DNA of 64,000 nucleotides from Gammaproteobacteria bacterium (GTDB lineage Bacteria > Pseudomonadota > Gammaproteobacteria > Enterobacterales > Alteromonadaceae): the NCBI GenBank assembly GCA_018825965.1, contig JAHKAA010000028.1:1-64000 (forward strand). Reading direction: 5' to 3'. Each line of letters opens with the position of its first letter. The first letter of the stretch is position 1. Shown in pieces: positions 31,349-40,107 of this stretch. The notes beneath the pieces were generated by a model, which did no database searches, had not been told where the DNA came from, and worked only from the letters and a program-made list of their open reading frames with translations. A program made the position numbers and the translations under genes.

Positions 31349-33115
31349 TTATGCCGACATCTGCGACAAATCTGTTACTTCCTGCGGCATAACTTTAGAA
31401 AATGGAGAAATAAAACTACAACTGGCAATAAGTTGGGTAACGGGCTGAGTTTGTTCAGTCAATAAAGCCTGCCAGGCTGCTGCAGAGCTTGCTGCCTGTG
31501 GTTGTGTTGTGAAATGAGGTTCTACAAATTTATAACTATGATCCAGCCTGCGCTGATCTTCCTTGTCGGAGAACACCGAATCTGTCAGATCAAAAGCAAA
31601 AGCCAATACAAAAGCCATAGGGTAAGAATGACTGGCTGTCGGCAAGGATCTGTAATGCAGGCAGGCGTCTTGCCAACTTTGATTAAACTGCACATGCTTC
31701 AGAGTTTTTACTGCGAGTTGTTGGTAGTGTTCACTTTGCCATAACTGCTGTTTTAACCAGAGACTGATAAGGCTGACGGGCTCTGTAGGATGCGACAAGG
31801 CCAAAAAACGCAGATCGGATTGTTGCCACAAAGGCCAGCATAAACACCAGGCCAAAAGCTCAGCTTGTTGAGAAGTTAAGGCATAAAACTTTACGGGCTG
31901 GGTTAATAAATACAAAGCTTTGGCTAATACCCGTCTGAACTCCAGCAACCAGTTATGCAGGGGCTGATGTTGTTGCTGACAATGTTGCTCCAGCCAGGCT
32001 TGTTTTAATAAGGGCAGCAATTGCTCTTGCCCCAGCATGGCAATAGCATGTTGAGTGGACTGAATTTTTTGTTGTTGCCTGCTTTGTGCTGAAGCCTTTT
32101 CCTGTAGTTGCCGCATCAACCAGGGATGTTGCTCAATCAATTCTGCCTGCTGGCTTACTTTGGCTGCATGGCTCAGTTGTTGTAGCCAGCTCAATGCAGG
32201 TAAATCTGCAGGTTCGGGCCATTGCGGCAGTAGTTTATTCTCTTGTTGCCAGCCGTTGAGCCAATCGTCCTGACTGTATTGTCTGGGGTTTAGTAACTGC
32301 CAGTCTGCTGCAGTGACAGTCTGTACCGGCAATAGATGTTTTGTACTTTTATCATAAGGTTGCAGCAACAGCTGCATTTGTTCTGTGGTTTGAATTTCAC
32401 AAAGCAGTAAGGCAAGGTTGGCTTCAGAGTCACGCACAAAACGCCCTGTGCTGTAGCTGCTGCTGTTTAAACAAGACAGAGCCTGCCAGAATTGTTGCTC
32501 TGTGGTTGTGGCTTGTGGCAGCAGCATAACGGCAATTTTTTCCAGTGCTATCAGTTTGCCTGCACCTGGTAACATCAAACGAGTGACCTGCCAGCAAAAA
32601 CTAATCAACTGGCTGAAATAGGGGCTTTGCCAGGTCGCTAAGCCTTTGTTTTTGCCATAACACTGGCGCAGCAGCTTTACTACTCCGGCTTTTTCCGCTA
32701 ATTCTTTATGCTGTTTAATAGTCACTACAGCAGGAAATTTCAGCTGTTGTTGTTCTAAAGCGCTTAGCTCTTCAGCTTTGGCCGACTTTTCCAGTAAAGC
32801 AGTGACAGACAAATGCTGCAGCAGGCAGCTTTTTAACAGCTGCATAAATAATTCTTCAGGCCAACGCCCGGCCATAGCCATAGCTGTTAGCAGCGCCGCT
32901 TCTTTGATAAAGACTTTACCTGAAATGCAACCAATGGCTGGGGTCAGAGATAACTGAGATAACAGCAACAAAGGAGACTGATAGGCCAGTTGAGTGCAAA
33001 GCTGGCAGATCCGTTGCAGCAAATCCAGTTGCTTGACTAAGCTAAGCTCATGATTTTTTGAGTAAAAATCACTGCATTCCTGATAAAGTGCTGTTAAAGA
33101 TCCCAAAGTTGCCAT
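31349..33115 (-). CDS. HDOD-like protein of unknown function
   Basis: A Gln/Leu-rich soluble protein of about 588 residues with no clear catalytic motif. The segment around IQSTQHAIAMLGQEQLLPLL (near 370) resembles the core of HDOD domains (bacterial HD-fold signalling modules without the HD residues), so a degenerate HDOD protein is the best guess. The ATG at 33115 has GGATTA upstream and starts two bases after the DUF3192 stop, which points to coupled translation. An upstream in-frame codon at 33154 would overlap that gene. Last gene of the leftward run that begins with the diguanylate cyclase, fitting a signalling link, but this is inference. Confidence 0.5.
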   Translation of the reverse strand: MATLGSLTALYQECSDFYSKNHELSLVKQLDLLQRICQLCTQLAYQSPLLLLSQLSLTPAIGCISGKVFIKEAALLTAMAMAGRWPEELFMQLLKSCLLQHLSVTALLEKSAKAEELSALEQQQLKFPAVVTIKQHKELAEKAGVVKLLRQCYGKNKGLATWQSPYFSQLISFCWQVTRLMLPGAGKLIALEKIAVMLLPQATTTEQQFWQALSCLNSSSYSTGRFVRDSEANLALLLCEIQTTEQMQLLLQPYDKSTKHLLPVQTVTAADWQLLNPRQYSQDDWLNGWQQENKLLPQWPEPADLPALSWLQQLSHAAKVSQQAELIEQHPWLMRQLQEKASAQSRQQQKIQSTQHAIAMLGQEQLLPLLKQAWLEQHCQQQHQPLHNWLLEFRRVLAKALYLLTQPVKFYALTSQQAELLAWCLCWPLWQQSDLRFLALSHPTEPVSLISLWLKQQLWQSEHYQQLAVKTLKHVQFNQSWQDACLHYRSLPTASHSYPMAFVLAFAFDLTDSVFSDKEDQRRLDHSYKFVEPHFTTQPQAASSAAAWQALLTEQTQPVTQLIASCSFISPFSKVMPQEVTDLSQMSA

Positions 33116-33116
33116 C

Positions 33117-33500
33117 TTAATCCAGTTGGTTAAATTGCTCGACTGCTGTTTCACCTATAGCAATGAGTTGCTGATTTTTAAATAAGATAGCAGTGCATTC
33201 ATCTTTGGTGGTGAGGCCGTCAGTTTTTGTTCTGTGAGTGCGGTAATACAGTACCTGATACACCTGTTGCCGGTGCTTTTTGGCTTCAGTAATGTCAGGC
33301 CCACCCAAGTAATCAATCACCTGATTTCGGCTTATGGCTTTGGTTAAATCCAGTTTATAAATATATTTGGTGTTAAAGGCTTCTCTGTCCTGCCAGTCCA
33401 TCTGATCAGGATCGTCTTTGTAGAACATCAGGGTAACACTGGTTAAACCGGCATACAGCACTAATCCTGCAAGTAAGAAGGCTATGGTTTTTACTTTCAT
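33117..33500 (-). CDS. DUF3192 family protein, membrane-anchored
   Basis: About 127 residues: one N-terminal hydrophobic segment (TIAFLLAGLVLYAGLTSVTL) anchoring or exporting the protein, then a DUF3192 domain with LDLTKAISRNQVIDYLGGPD and YYRTHRTKTDGLTTKDECTA. The ATG at 33500 is preceded by GAGGCAGAAG and follows xni by 8 bases. A paralogue with a lipobox lies at 44883. The fold resembles BamE/SmpA-like small periplasmic domains (GxPD then a YYR strand), which suggests an envelope role, but no function is established. Confidence 0.8.
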   Translation of the reverse strand: MKVKTIAFLLAGLVLYAGLTSVTLMFYKDDPDQMDWQDREAFNTKYIYKLDLTKAISRNQVIDYLGGPDITEAKKHRQQVYQVLYYRTHRTKTDGLTTKDECTAILFKNQQLIAIGETAVEQFNQLD

Positions 33501-33508
33501 CTTCTGCC

Positions 33509-34312
33509 TCAGCATGCTGTAAAACGTACTTGCTGCAAGTTAAGCCCCAACTGCAAATCAGTTTTCAGGCTTAAGATCTGCATAAAGAGTTGCAGTTCAG
33601 CACGGGACGCCACAATCTTGTCTTTTAGTTTGGCCGGACAATCCGGATGAGCCAGAGCCGTTTTTATATCAGGCCCCAGTTTTAACAGTTCTGTTGCCGT
33701 TTTTGGCCCTATACCTGTCAGACCACTAATGTTATTCGTTTTATCACCCACCAGGCTCCAATATCGGACTAACTGCTCTGGTAACACGCCAAACTTCTGC
33801 TGCACTGTCTCAGCGCTATGCTGCTGGCGATTAAAATGGTCGTACACAGCCACACCTTCGACCAGCAAAGGTAAATAACCTTTGTCAGTTGATACTATGG
33901 TGACTTGCTGCTGATGTTTACGCATCGTCATAGCCAGGCTGGCTATCACATCATCGGCTTCCTGATCGGGCATTTGCAGGCTTTCGATGCCTATATCTGC
34001 CAGTTTTTGCTTCAGTGCAGGCAAAGCCGTTTGTAAATGCTCAGGCATAGGCAGGCGATCTGCTTTGTACGCAGGGTACAGCTGGGTGCGCCAGTTCAGG
34101 TGAGTTACTTCAAACACCGCCAGTGCATGGCTGGGTTTAAACTGTCGTGTCAGCTTAACTACGATTTGTTGCAGTTGCTCAGCAGTATTATGCAGCAGTT
34201 GCTGGCCTGTGGCTTCACTGTAAGGGGCAGGGGAATTATGAAAAGGTCGTTCCTGTGCTGCGTATAAACGACGGACTAAGTTGAGTCCGTCGAGTAATAA
34301 CAAATGTGCCAT
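33509..34312 (-). CDS. xni: Flap endonuclease Xni (ExoIX)
   Basis: Structure-specific 5' flap endonuclease of 267 residues, homologous to the 5'-nuclease domain of DNA polymerase I. Metal-binding acidic residues are visible in LLLDGLNLVRRLY (Asp8), QEADDVIASLA and VSTDKGYLPLL. The helix-hairpin-helix region is VGDKTNNISGLTGIGPKTATELL. It starts one base after the ppnN stop. In E. coli xni also lies near ppnN. Length is slightly above E. coli Xni (251). Confidence 0.92.
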   Translation of the reverse strand: MAHLLLLDGLNLVRRLYAAQERPFHNSPAPYSEATGQQLLHNTAEQLQQIVVKLTRQFKPSHALAVFEVTHLNWRTQLYPAYKADRLPMPEHLQTALPALKQKLADIGIESLQMPDQEADDVIASLAMTMRKHQQQVTIVSTDKGYLPLLVEGVAVYDHFNRQQHSAETVQQKFGVLPEQLVRYWSLVGDKTNNISGLTGIGPKTATELLKLGPDIKTALAHPDCPAKLKDKIVASRAELQLFMQILSLKTDLQLGLNLQQVRFTAC

Positions 34313-34313
34313 A

Positions 34314-35669
34314 TCAGTTCAGAATTTGATAACAAGGCTCATATTTTGAACCAGGTAATTTCATCCGGCCCTGAGCAACAAAAGCCTGCAGCAGTTTATC
34401 CATCAGGTTCATTAACACAGGTTCACCCGACAGCTGAAAAGGCCCGTTTTGTTTGATGGCTCTTATACCTTCATCTTTGACATTACCTGCCACTATGCCA
34501 GAGAAAGCACGGCGCAGATGAGCTGCTAATTTTGCTTTATCCTGCTCCAGATGCAGATCCAAAGACGCCATATTCTGGTGAGTAGGAGCAAATGGATGCT
34601 GGAAGTCAGGCGCTATATGTAAGGTCCAGTTAAAGTGATAGGCATCACCACAACTCTTCCGATACTGCCGAACTTCAGTGCAACCATGTTTCAGTTTGCG
34701 GGCTACTTCAGCCGGATCGTCTATCACTATTTCAATCAGATCCAGCGCTTCTTTACCTAAAGTTTGTTCAATAAAACTGGCCAGTTCAGCAAAATAAGCC
34801 GCACTTTGTTGTGGCCCTGTCAGGATCACCGGCAACTTCTGATTTTTGTTTTTTTCGTGCAGCATAATGCCCAACAAATACAGCAGCTCTTCTGCTGTGC
34901 CTGCACCACCAGGGAAAATAATAATGCCGTGTGCAACCCGGATAAAAGCTTCAAGACGTTTTTCGATATCAGGCAAAATCACCAACTCGTTGACTATAGG
35001 GTTTGGTGGTTCAGCTGCAATAATGCTTGGTTCTGTTAAGCCTAAATAACGGCCTTTGGTATTACGTTGTTTGGCATGGCCTATGGTTGCACCTTTCATC
35101 GGGCCTTTCATAGCGCCAGGGCCACAGCCAGTGCAGATATCCATGCCACGTAAACCTAACTGGTAACCGACTTCTTTAGTGTATTTGTATTCTGCTTCGT
35201 TTATCGAATGACCACCCCAGCAGACAATCATATTTGGCTCTACGGCTGAATCTATCACGCGGGCATTACGCAAAATGTCGTACACAGTATGAGTAATATG
35301 ATCGCTGTTTTGTAAATCCAGTCTGTTGGCGTGGGTCAGTTGAGTGTGGAAAAACAGAATGTCACGCAAGACTGCAAATAAATGCTCATGAATACCACGG
35401 ATAATCTGACCATCAACAAAAGCGCTTTCCGGTGGATTAAACAGCTCAATTTTGATACCGCGTTCACGGGCTAATAAATTCACGTCAAAGTTTTTAAATT
35501 GATCATAAATTTCGCTGGAACTGTCAGTATGGCTACCTACGTTTAATACGGCAAGGCAACAATTGCGGAATAAGCTAAAGGCGTCAGTGCTGGTGTTGTT
35601 CTTCAGGCGGTCAACTTCAAGTTGAGACAAAAGCGCCATAGCGCCCAACGGATTCAGTTGTACATGCAT
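34314..35669 (-). CDS. ppnN: Pyrimidine/purine nucleotide 5'-monophosphate nucleosidase PpnN
   Basis: Hydrolyses the N-glycosidic bond of nucleoside monophosphates, giving base and ribose 5-phosphate. In E. coli it is stimulated by (p)ppGpp. The 451 residues align end to end with E. coli PpnN (YgdH). Motifs: [52 protein letters not shown] and the lysine-decarboxylase-like fold signature [15 protein letters not shown] (about 253-267). The C-terminus [17 protein letters not shown] is conserved. Second gene of the leftward operon after a diguanylate cyclase. Confidence 0.95.
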   Translation of the reverse strand: MHVQLNPLGAMALLSQLEVDRLKNNTSTDAFSLFRNCCLAVLNVGSHTDSSSEIYDQFKNFDVNLLARERGIKIELFNPPESAFVDGQIIRGIHEHLFAVLRDILFFHTQLTHANRLDLQNSDHITHTVYDILRNARVIDSAVEPNMIVCWGGHSINEAEYKYTKEVGYQLGLRGMDICTGCGPGAMKGPMKGATIGHAKQRNTKGRYLGLTEPSIIAAEPPNPIVNELVILPDIEKRLEAFIRVAHGIIIFPGGAGTAEELLYLLGIMLHEKNKNQKLPVILTGPQQSAAYFAELASFIEQTLGKEALDLIEIVIDDPAEVARKLKHGCTEVRQYRKSCGDAYHFNWTLHIAPDFQHPFAPTHQNMASLDLHLEQDKAKLAAHLRRAFSGIVAGNVKDEGIRAIKQNGPFQLSGEPVLMNLMDKLLQAFVAQGRMKLPGSKYEPCYQILN

Positions 35670-35704
35670 AGATTACTTCCTTATGACCCGGCTTGCGCCG
35701 ATGC

Positions 35705-37267
35705 TTAGCTTTTTAATACGACTAAATCCCTGCCTGCACGTTTGGCTTCGTATAAAGCTTCGTCTGCACGGTCAAAAGCTGCTCTGTTATTGTCAGAGGC
35801 CTTGAGTTCAGTCGCACCAAAAGAAATTGAAATGGGCACGTTCTGGTCTTTGAATTTAAAGGGGATTTTCTTGATCCTTTCCCTCAGATTATTCAGAGGC
35901 TGTTTAAGTTCAGATAAATGTGTTTCCGGGAACAAAATAATAAACTCCTCACCACCATAACGGGCGATAAAGTCAGTTTCACGTAAGCTTTGTTTTAACG
36001 CCTGAGCTATGACTTTTAAGGTTTTATCACCAGCACTGTGGCCATAGTTATCGTTAATTTGTTTAAAGTGATCCACATCAGCCAAAGCTATAGCCAAAGG
36101 TTTACCATAACGTTGAGCGCGGCGGATTTCCAGCTCAAAACGTTCGTCAAAAGCTGCTCTGTTAGGTAATTCTGTTAAGGCATCCTGCAAGCTTCTGAAT
36201 TTTTGCTCGGCCAGACGTTTTTTAAATTGGGTTGCTTCCTGTTCCAGTTCAGACAGGCGGGATTCCATATGACGTAAGGTGGTTAACATCAACTCACGTT
36301 CGTCTTTTTCCAGTTGCTCTTTTTCACGCAAAGAATTTGTAATAGCACCCAGCTTGGTGCTGACCAAAGACTGCAACTGCTCCAGCGAAGTGGCTGATTT
36401 GGTATCTGCAGTTAAATTGGTGATTTGCTGCTCTATTTGCTTGTTCAGCAGCAGCATTTTTTCTTTGATGTTGTTTGACGTATTCAGCGATGAAACAACA
36501 GCTTGCTGCACCCCGGTCAGGGCTTCGTTTAGTTTGAGCAGGAAATGTTGAGCCGACTGACGCTCGTCTGTCACTGAGGCAATAATAATTTCAATGGTGC
36601 GTAAGCAGGATTCCAGCAGGGACTCAATGCTGACATCAGACAATAACGTTAAGCGAATTCGTTCTATATCCTGGCCATATTTACCTTCAAAGGCCAGTTC
36701 ACTCAGCAGGTTAGTCAGTTCAACAGAAATTTGCCGGCAAATAGCCTGATACTTCTTGTCGTCCTCAGCGCCGTTTTGCTCATTTTGTTGTTTAGTGGCC
36801 AAAGCTGATTGATACAACTCTGTTAAACGGGTGATATGGGGTAAAAATGCCTGCACAGTAGGAGATGGTTCTTCTACTTTTGTCAGCAAATCACGTAAAT
36901 CGCGCCTTAACTGATCCGGTAAGCCACGTTGTTTTTGCAGCATTTTCCCGGCATCTGTCAAAGTGCTTTGTGCTTTTTTCAGATCGGACTGCTGACGGGC
37001 TTCCAGTGTTTTCAGAGTTTCAACTGCACTTTCCACCAAAGGCAGAATTTTTTCCAGATCAGTGCCTTTGGCAAACTCCTGACGCAAACGCGCCAGCTTA
37101 TTATCCAGCTCAATATCTATGCCTTTACAGGCCAAAGACAGCCTGGATACAAATTGAGACAAAATTTTAAACTGACTTTCGTAGGTATCTTCCAGCTGTT
37201 TGCGTGCTTTTACTGCATTTGCCAGCTGTTGTTTTACATCACTTTGCTGCTCGGCCACCAGAATCAT
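35705..37267 (-). CDS. Diguanylate cyclase (GGDEF) with long coiled-coil N-terminus
   Basis: A 520-residue soluble protein. About 345 residues of heptad-like helix (many Leu/Gln/Glu) precede a complete GGDEF domain. LTELPNRAAFDERFELEIRR, ALADVDHFKQINDNYGHSAGD (metal Asp) and the active-site YGGEEFIILFPE are all intact, and an inhibitory I-site RETD lies five residues upstream of GGEEF. It should make c-di-GMP and be product-inhibited. No membrane segment. The signal is probably cytoplasmic or through partner binding. It precedes ppnN by 35 bases. The start could be this ATG (GGGGA very close) or the GTG three codons on. Confidence 0.9.
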   Translation of the reverse strand: MILVAEQQSDVKQQLANAVKARKQLEDTYESQFKILSQFVSRLSLACKGIDIELDNKLARLRQEFAKGTDLEKILPLVESAVETLKTLEARQQSDLKKAQSTLTDAGKMLQKQRGLPDQLRRDLRDLLTKVEEPSPTVQAFLPHITRLTELYQSALATKQQNEQNGAEDDKKYQAICRQISVELTNLLSELAFEGKYGQDIERIRLTLLSDVSIESLLESCLRTIEIIIASVTDERQSAQHFLLKLNEALTGVQQAVVSSLNTSNNIKEKMLLLNKQIEQQITNLTADTKSATSLEQLQSLVSTKLGAITNSLREKEQLEKDERELMLTTLRHMESRLSELEQEATQFKKRLAEQKFRSLQDALTELPNRAAFDERFELEIRRAQRYGKPLAIALADVDHFKQINDNYGHSAGDKTLKVIAQALKQSLRETDFIARYGGEEFIILFPETHLSELKQPLNNLRERIKKIPFKFKDQNVPISISFGATELKASDNNRAAFDRADEALYEAKRAGRDLVVLKS

Positions 37268-37354
37268 TCCCCAGGTACAAAACCCGCTCGGTTTGAGCTA
37301 AGTATATCTGCAATAATGATAAAAGCGACAGCTTAATCTGGCAGCAAATGAAAA

Positions 37355-37375
37355 AAGCGGACTAAAAGTCCGCTT
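37355..37375 (-). terminator. Hairpin terminator upstream of the diguanylate cyclase
   Basis: Perfect AAGCGGAC / GTCCGCTT stem with TAAAA loop. On the minus strand TTTTTT follows. It would stop leftward transcription from the short frame ending at 37410 before it enters the diguanylate cyclase promoter. Confidence 0.75.
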
Positions 37376-37684
37376 AAAATCAGCAATTATGTAGGGTATT
37401 TTTTTGTGGTTACTTTTTGGTTAAATAGTAGGGTAACCAGCTTTGTTCTTCAGCAGAGGTCAGATAGTTCATCTTGTTCACTTTTGGTCTGAAGTTAATA
37501 GGGTTGTCCCTGTCAGGACGAGGTGCATTAAAGCAGAATTTGATCTGAAAGTAAAAGTTAAAATGTAATAGTACGAAGCGGGTTACATAATTTTGATCGC
37601 TTTTATTGGGTGTTTGGTGGTGTTTTATTCGCTATTTATTTGAATTTATGGTTGTTTTTCATTTTTGGTTCTGGAGGTTGTAGC
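37376..37684. other. Gene-free region before the M61 peptidase gene
   Basis: About 310 AT-rich bases. It should hold the promoter of the peptidase gene. On the minus strand an open frame without a good start ends at 37410-37412 (final residues MNYLTSAEEQSWLPYYLTKK) just before the terminator at 37355. It could be a small gene or a remnant. Confidence 0.35.
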
Positions 37685-37687
37685 GTG
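37673..37687 (+). promoter_or_regulatory. Ribosome-binding site and GTG start of the M61 peptidase gene
   Basis: GGAGGT at 37673-37678 with a 6-base spacer to GTG at 37685. This decides the start. The upstream in-frame ATG (37610) would give an extra hydrophobic stretch before the real signal peptide. Confidence 0.8.
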
Positions 37688-39451
37688 AGATTTCTGAAAG
37701 TGTTTTTTGCACTGATCATAATTGGCAGTTCAGCTTACAGCTGGGCACAAGTGGATTATCAAATCAGTATCACTGAACCAGAGCATCATTTAGCAAAAGT
37801 CCGGGTGGAGCTGAATGTGGCAGAGGCCAAAGCTCTGACTTTGATGTTGCCAGCCTGGCGCAGTGGTAAATATAAAATTCTGGATTTAGCTAATGGTATC
37901 AGTGGCTTCAGCGCCATGGATGCACAAGGCAAGGCCATCAACTGGCAAAAAACTGAGAAAAGCAGCTGGACTATAGAGCCAACATCAGCAGGTAAAGTTG
38001 TAGTGGAATATACAGTCTATGCCAATCAACTGGCGGAGCGCACCCGCCATATTGATGAAACTCATGCTTATATCAACGCCAGCGCTTATTTAATGTTCAG
38101 CCAGCCACACAAAGCTGAGGCAGTATCAGTGCAGCTGGAAGTACCACAAGGCTGGCGCTCTTTTTCCGGTATGGATAAAAAAGATAACGAGCATAAATTT
38201 ATTGCCGCTAATTACGATGTGCTGGCCGATTCACCTATAGAAACAGGCATCAACCAGCACCACAATTTTCAGGTGGATGGCCGTGATTACGATCTGGTGA
38301 TTTGGGGCGAAGGCAATTACAACGCGACCCAGATGCAAAAAGACTTAGCAAAGCTGGTGCAGCAAACGGACTCTATCTGGCAAGGTTATCCTTACCGCCG
38401 TTATTTGTTTATTGTGCATGCCACAGACGGCGTTCGTGGAGCCACTGAGCATTTAAATTCAACTGTGATCCAACGCGACAGATTTACCTTTGCACCCCGG
38501 GCTAATTATCTGGAGTTTTTAGGTACAGCCTCACACGAAATAGTGCATACCTGGAACGTCAAAGCTTACAGGCCGGCTGAGTTAGTGCCTTATGACTATA
38601 TCAACCCTAATTACAGCAAGCTGTTGTGGCTAGCTGAAGGCTCTACCAGTTATTTCCAGAACCAGTTGTTATTGCGCGCAGGTTTAATGACAAAAGCAGA
38701 GTTTTATCAGGATCTGACAAAACGTTTGCACAGATTTATGCATACACCAGGGCGTTTAGTGCAGTCGGTGGCTGAAGGTAGTTTTGACAGTTGGATCAGT
38801 GCTGGTGGCGACCATGGCACTAACTTTGGTGTGAATATTTACTCTGAAGGTTATATCGCCAGTTGGCTGATGGATGAATTAATTTTAAGGCAGTCAGGGC
38901 GCAAAGCCAGCTACCGCGAACTGCATAATCAGCTGTATCAGCGTTTTGCTAAAACCACTGCTTTTACCGCCGAAGACGTGATCCAGATTGCTTCACAGCT
39001 GACAGGTGAAGATCAAAACTTATGGTGGCAACAACAAATAGAACAGCCGATGAAATTTGAGCCTGAACAGCTGTTAGCCAGCTTTGGTTTGCAATGGCAA
39101 AGGGGCAAAGAACGTGAAACCTTTGCAGGTATTACAGCTGAAGACAAAAGCGGTTTTGCGCTGGTGAAAAAGGTAGAACGTGATGGCCCTGCCTGGAAAG
39201 CGGGTTTTACTTCTGAAGATTTAATTGTTGCTATCAATGCTTTGCAGTTAAAAGGCGATTTGGGCCACCGTTTGCAGGATTTTAAAGCTGGCGACAAGGT
39301 ACAAGTCAGCTATTTCCGCCAAGGCAGATTACAGCATCAACCACTGGTGTTGGCTGATAAGCCTAAAGGGATGGGGAAAATTGAGCCTGTGGCTAAACCA
39401 AGTCGTCAGCAAAAGGCGATGCATAAGGCGTGGTTGGGGGTGGATCTTTAG
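37685..39451 (+). CDS. M61 family metallopeptidase (glycyl-aminopeptidase type) with PDZ domain
   Basis: Secreted or periplasmic peptidase of 588 residues from the GTG start. Signal peptide FLKVFFALIIIGSSAYSWA, N-terminal beta-rich M61 domain (about 22-185), gluzincin catalytic domain with SHEIVHTWNVKAYRP (HExxH, about 280) and the third zinc ligand in LWLAEGSTSYF (Glu about 322), then a C-terminal PDZ-like domain (about 470-565) with FALVKKVERDGPAWKAGF. M61 enzymes prefer N-terminal Gly/Ala and are common in Alteromonadales. Monocistronic, followed by the stem-loop array. Confidence 0.88.
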   Translation: MRFLKVFFALIIIGSSAYSWAQVDYQISITEPEHHLAKVRVELNVAEAKALTLMLPAWRSGKYKILDLANGISGFSAMDAQGKAINWQKTEKSSWTIEPTSAGKVVVEYTVYANQLAERTRHIDETHAYINASAYLMFSQPHKAEAVSVQLEVPQGWRSFSGMDKKDNEHKFIAANYDVLADSPIETGINQHHNFQVDGRDYDLVIWGEGNYNATQMQKDLAKLVQQTDSIWQGYPYRRYLFIVHATDGVRGATEHLNSTVIQRDRFTFAPRANYLEFLGTASHEIVHTWNVKAYRPAELVPYDYINPNYSKLLWLAEGSTSYFQNQLLLRAGLMTKAEFYQDLTKRLHRFMHTPGRLVQSVAEGSFDSWISAGGDHGTNFGVNIYSEGYIASWLMDELILRQSGRKASYRELHNQLYQRFAKTTAFTAEDVIQIASQLTGEDQNLWWQQQIEQPMKFEPEQLLASFGLQWQRGKERETFAGITAEDKSGFALVKKVERDGPAWKAGFTSEDLIVAINALQLKGDLGHRLQDFKAGDKVQVSYFRQGRLQHQPLVLADKPKGMGKIEPVAKPSRQQKAMHKAWLGVDL

Positions 39452-40107
39452 AAACTGTTGGGCATGGTTTAACTCTGCCCGTGCTGTTAGAGCGACAAAC
39501 GAAGTTCGTTTACAACTTCTTGCTTCACTCTGCAGTAACTGTTTTTAATTGCTACATTTTTTGCTTTAAAGCTTTCGCCGCTGGCGAGATACTTTCTTTT
39601 GCTTCGCCAAAAGAAAGTATCCAAAGCTAGAAAGTGCAGGAAGCACTTTCTAACAGCCGAAGGCTGGCCCGCAGGGTGAATTGCATGGACGCAATTCATA
39701 AAAGGCGACCCCAGGTCACAGCGACAACGCTTGCGTTGAACAGCTTTAGCTGGCCCCGAAGGGGTACGAACGAAGTGAGTATAAAGCCCGGCTCAAAATC
39801 ATGCGTCCAAGGCGACGCGGTAACTCGCTCGTCGCTACCGATCCTAACTCAAACAGTCCGCGTCTTAAAACCTTGGCCACCCAATTTTGTCCGGCTTGCG
39901 TCCTAATGGGGATTTGGTGCCTGTAGTTGATTACGATTTTTTTGATGGACTGCAAAAAGCGAAATGAGGCATCGGGGCACATCGCAAGGCCTGACCCTCT
40001 GAGTTTCTTTGATGGCTATCAAATGCGAATAGGGGCAGTGACGCACAGCACAAGACTAGATCCTGAGGTATCATTAGGCGTTTACCTAACTGCAATGAAG
40101 AAAAATC
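39452..40107. other. Gene-free stretch with structured repeat
   Basis: 656 bases between the M61 peptidase and the cyclase-like gene. The left half is filled by consecutive stem-loops (39588-39764, listed separately). The right half has a loosely repeated TTTGATGG...GGGGCA segment (around 39939-39977 and 40008-40037). Frames across it look non-coding. The region resembles dispersed intergenic repeats seen in gammaproteobacteria. Confidence 0.5.
39588..39764. repeat. Array of seven consecutive stem-loops
   Basis: Perfect stems in series: GATACTTTCTTTT/AAAAGAAAGTATC (39588-39621, 13 bp), AGAAAGTGC/GCACTTTCT (39629-39651), CAGCC/GGCTG (39654-39666), GAATTGC/GCAATTC (39678-39697), CAACG/CGTTG (39725-39738), CAGCT/AGCTG (39741-39752), CCCC/GGGG (39754-39764). 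Such a dense run is far beyond a normal terminator and suggests a structured mobile repeat or RNA. Confidence 0.7.

Noticed and set aside
39634-39906. Open frame through the stem-loop array as a gene
   Set aside because: It runs through paired repeats, has no ribosome site and encodes low-complexity residues.
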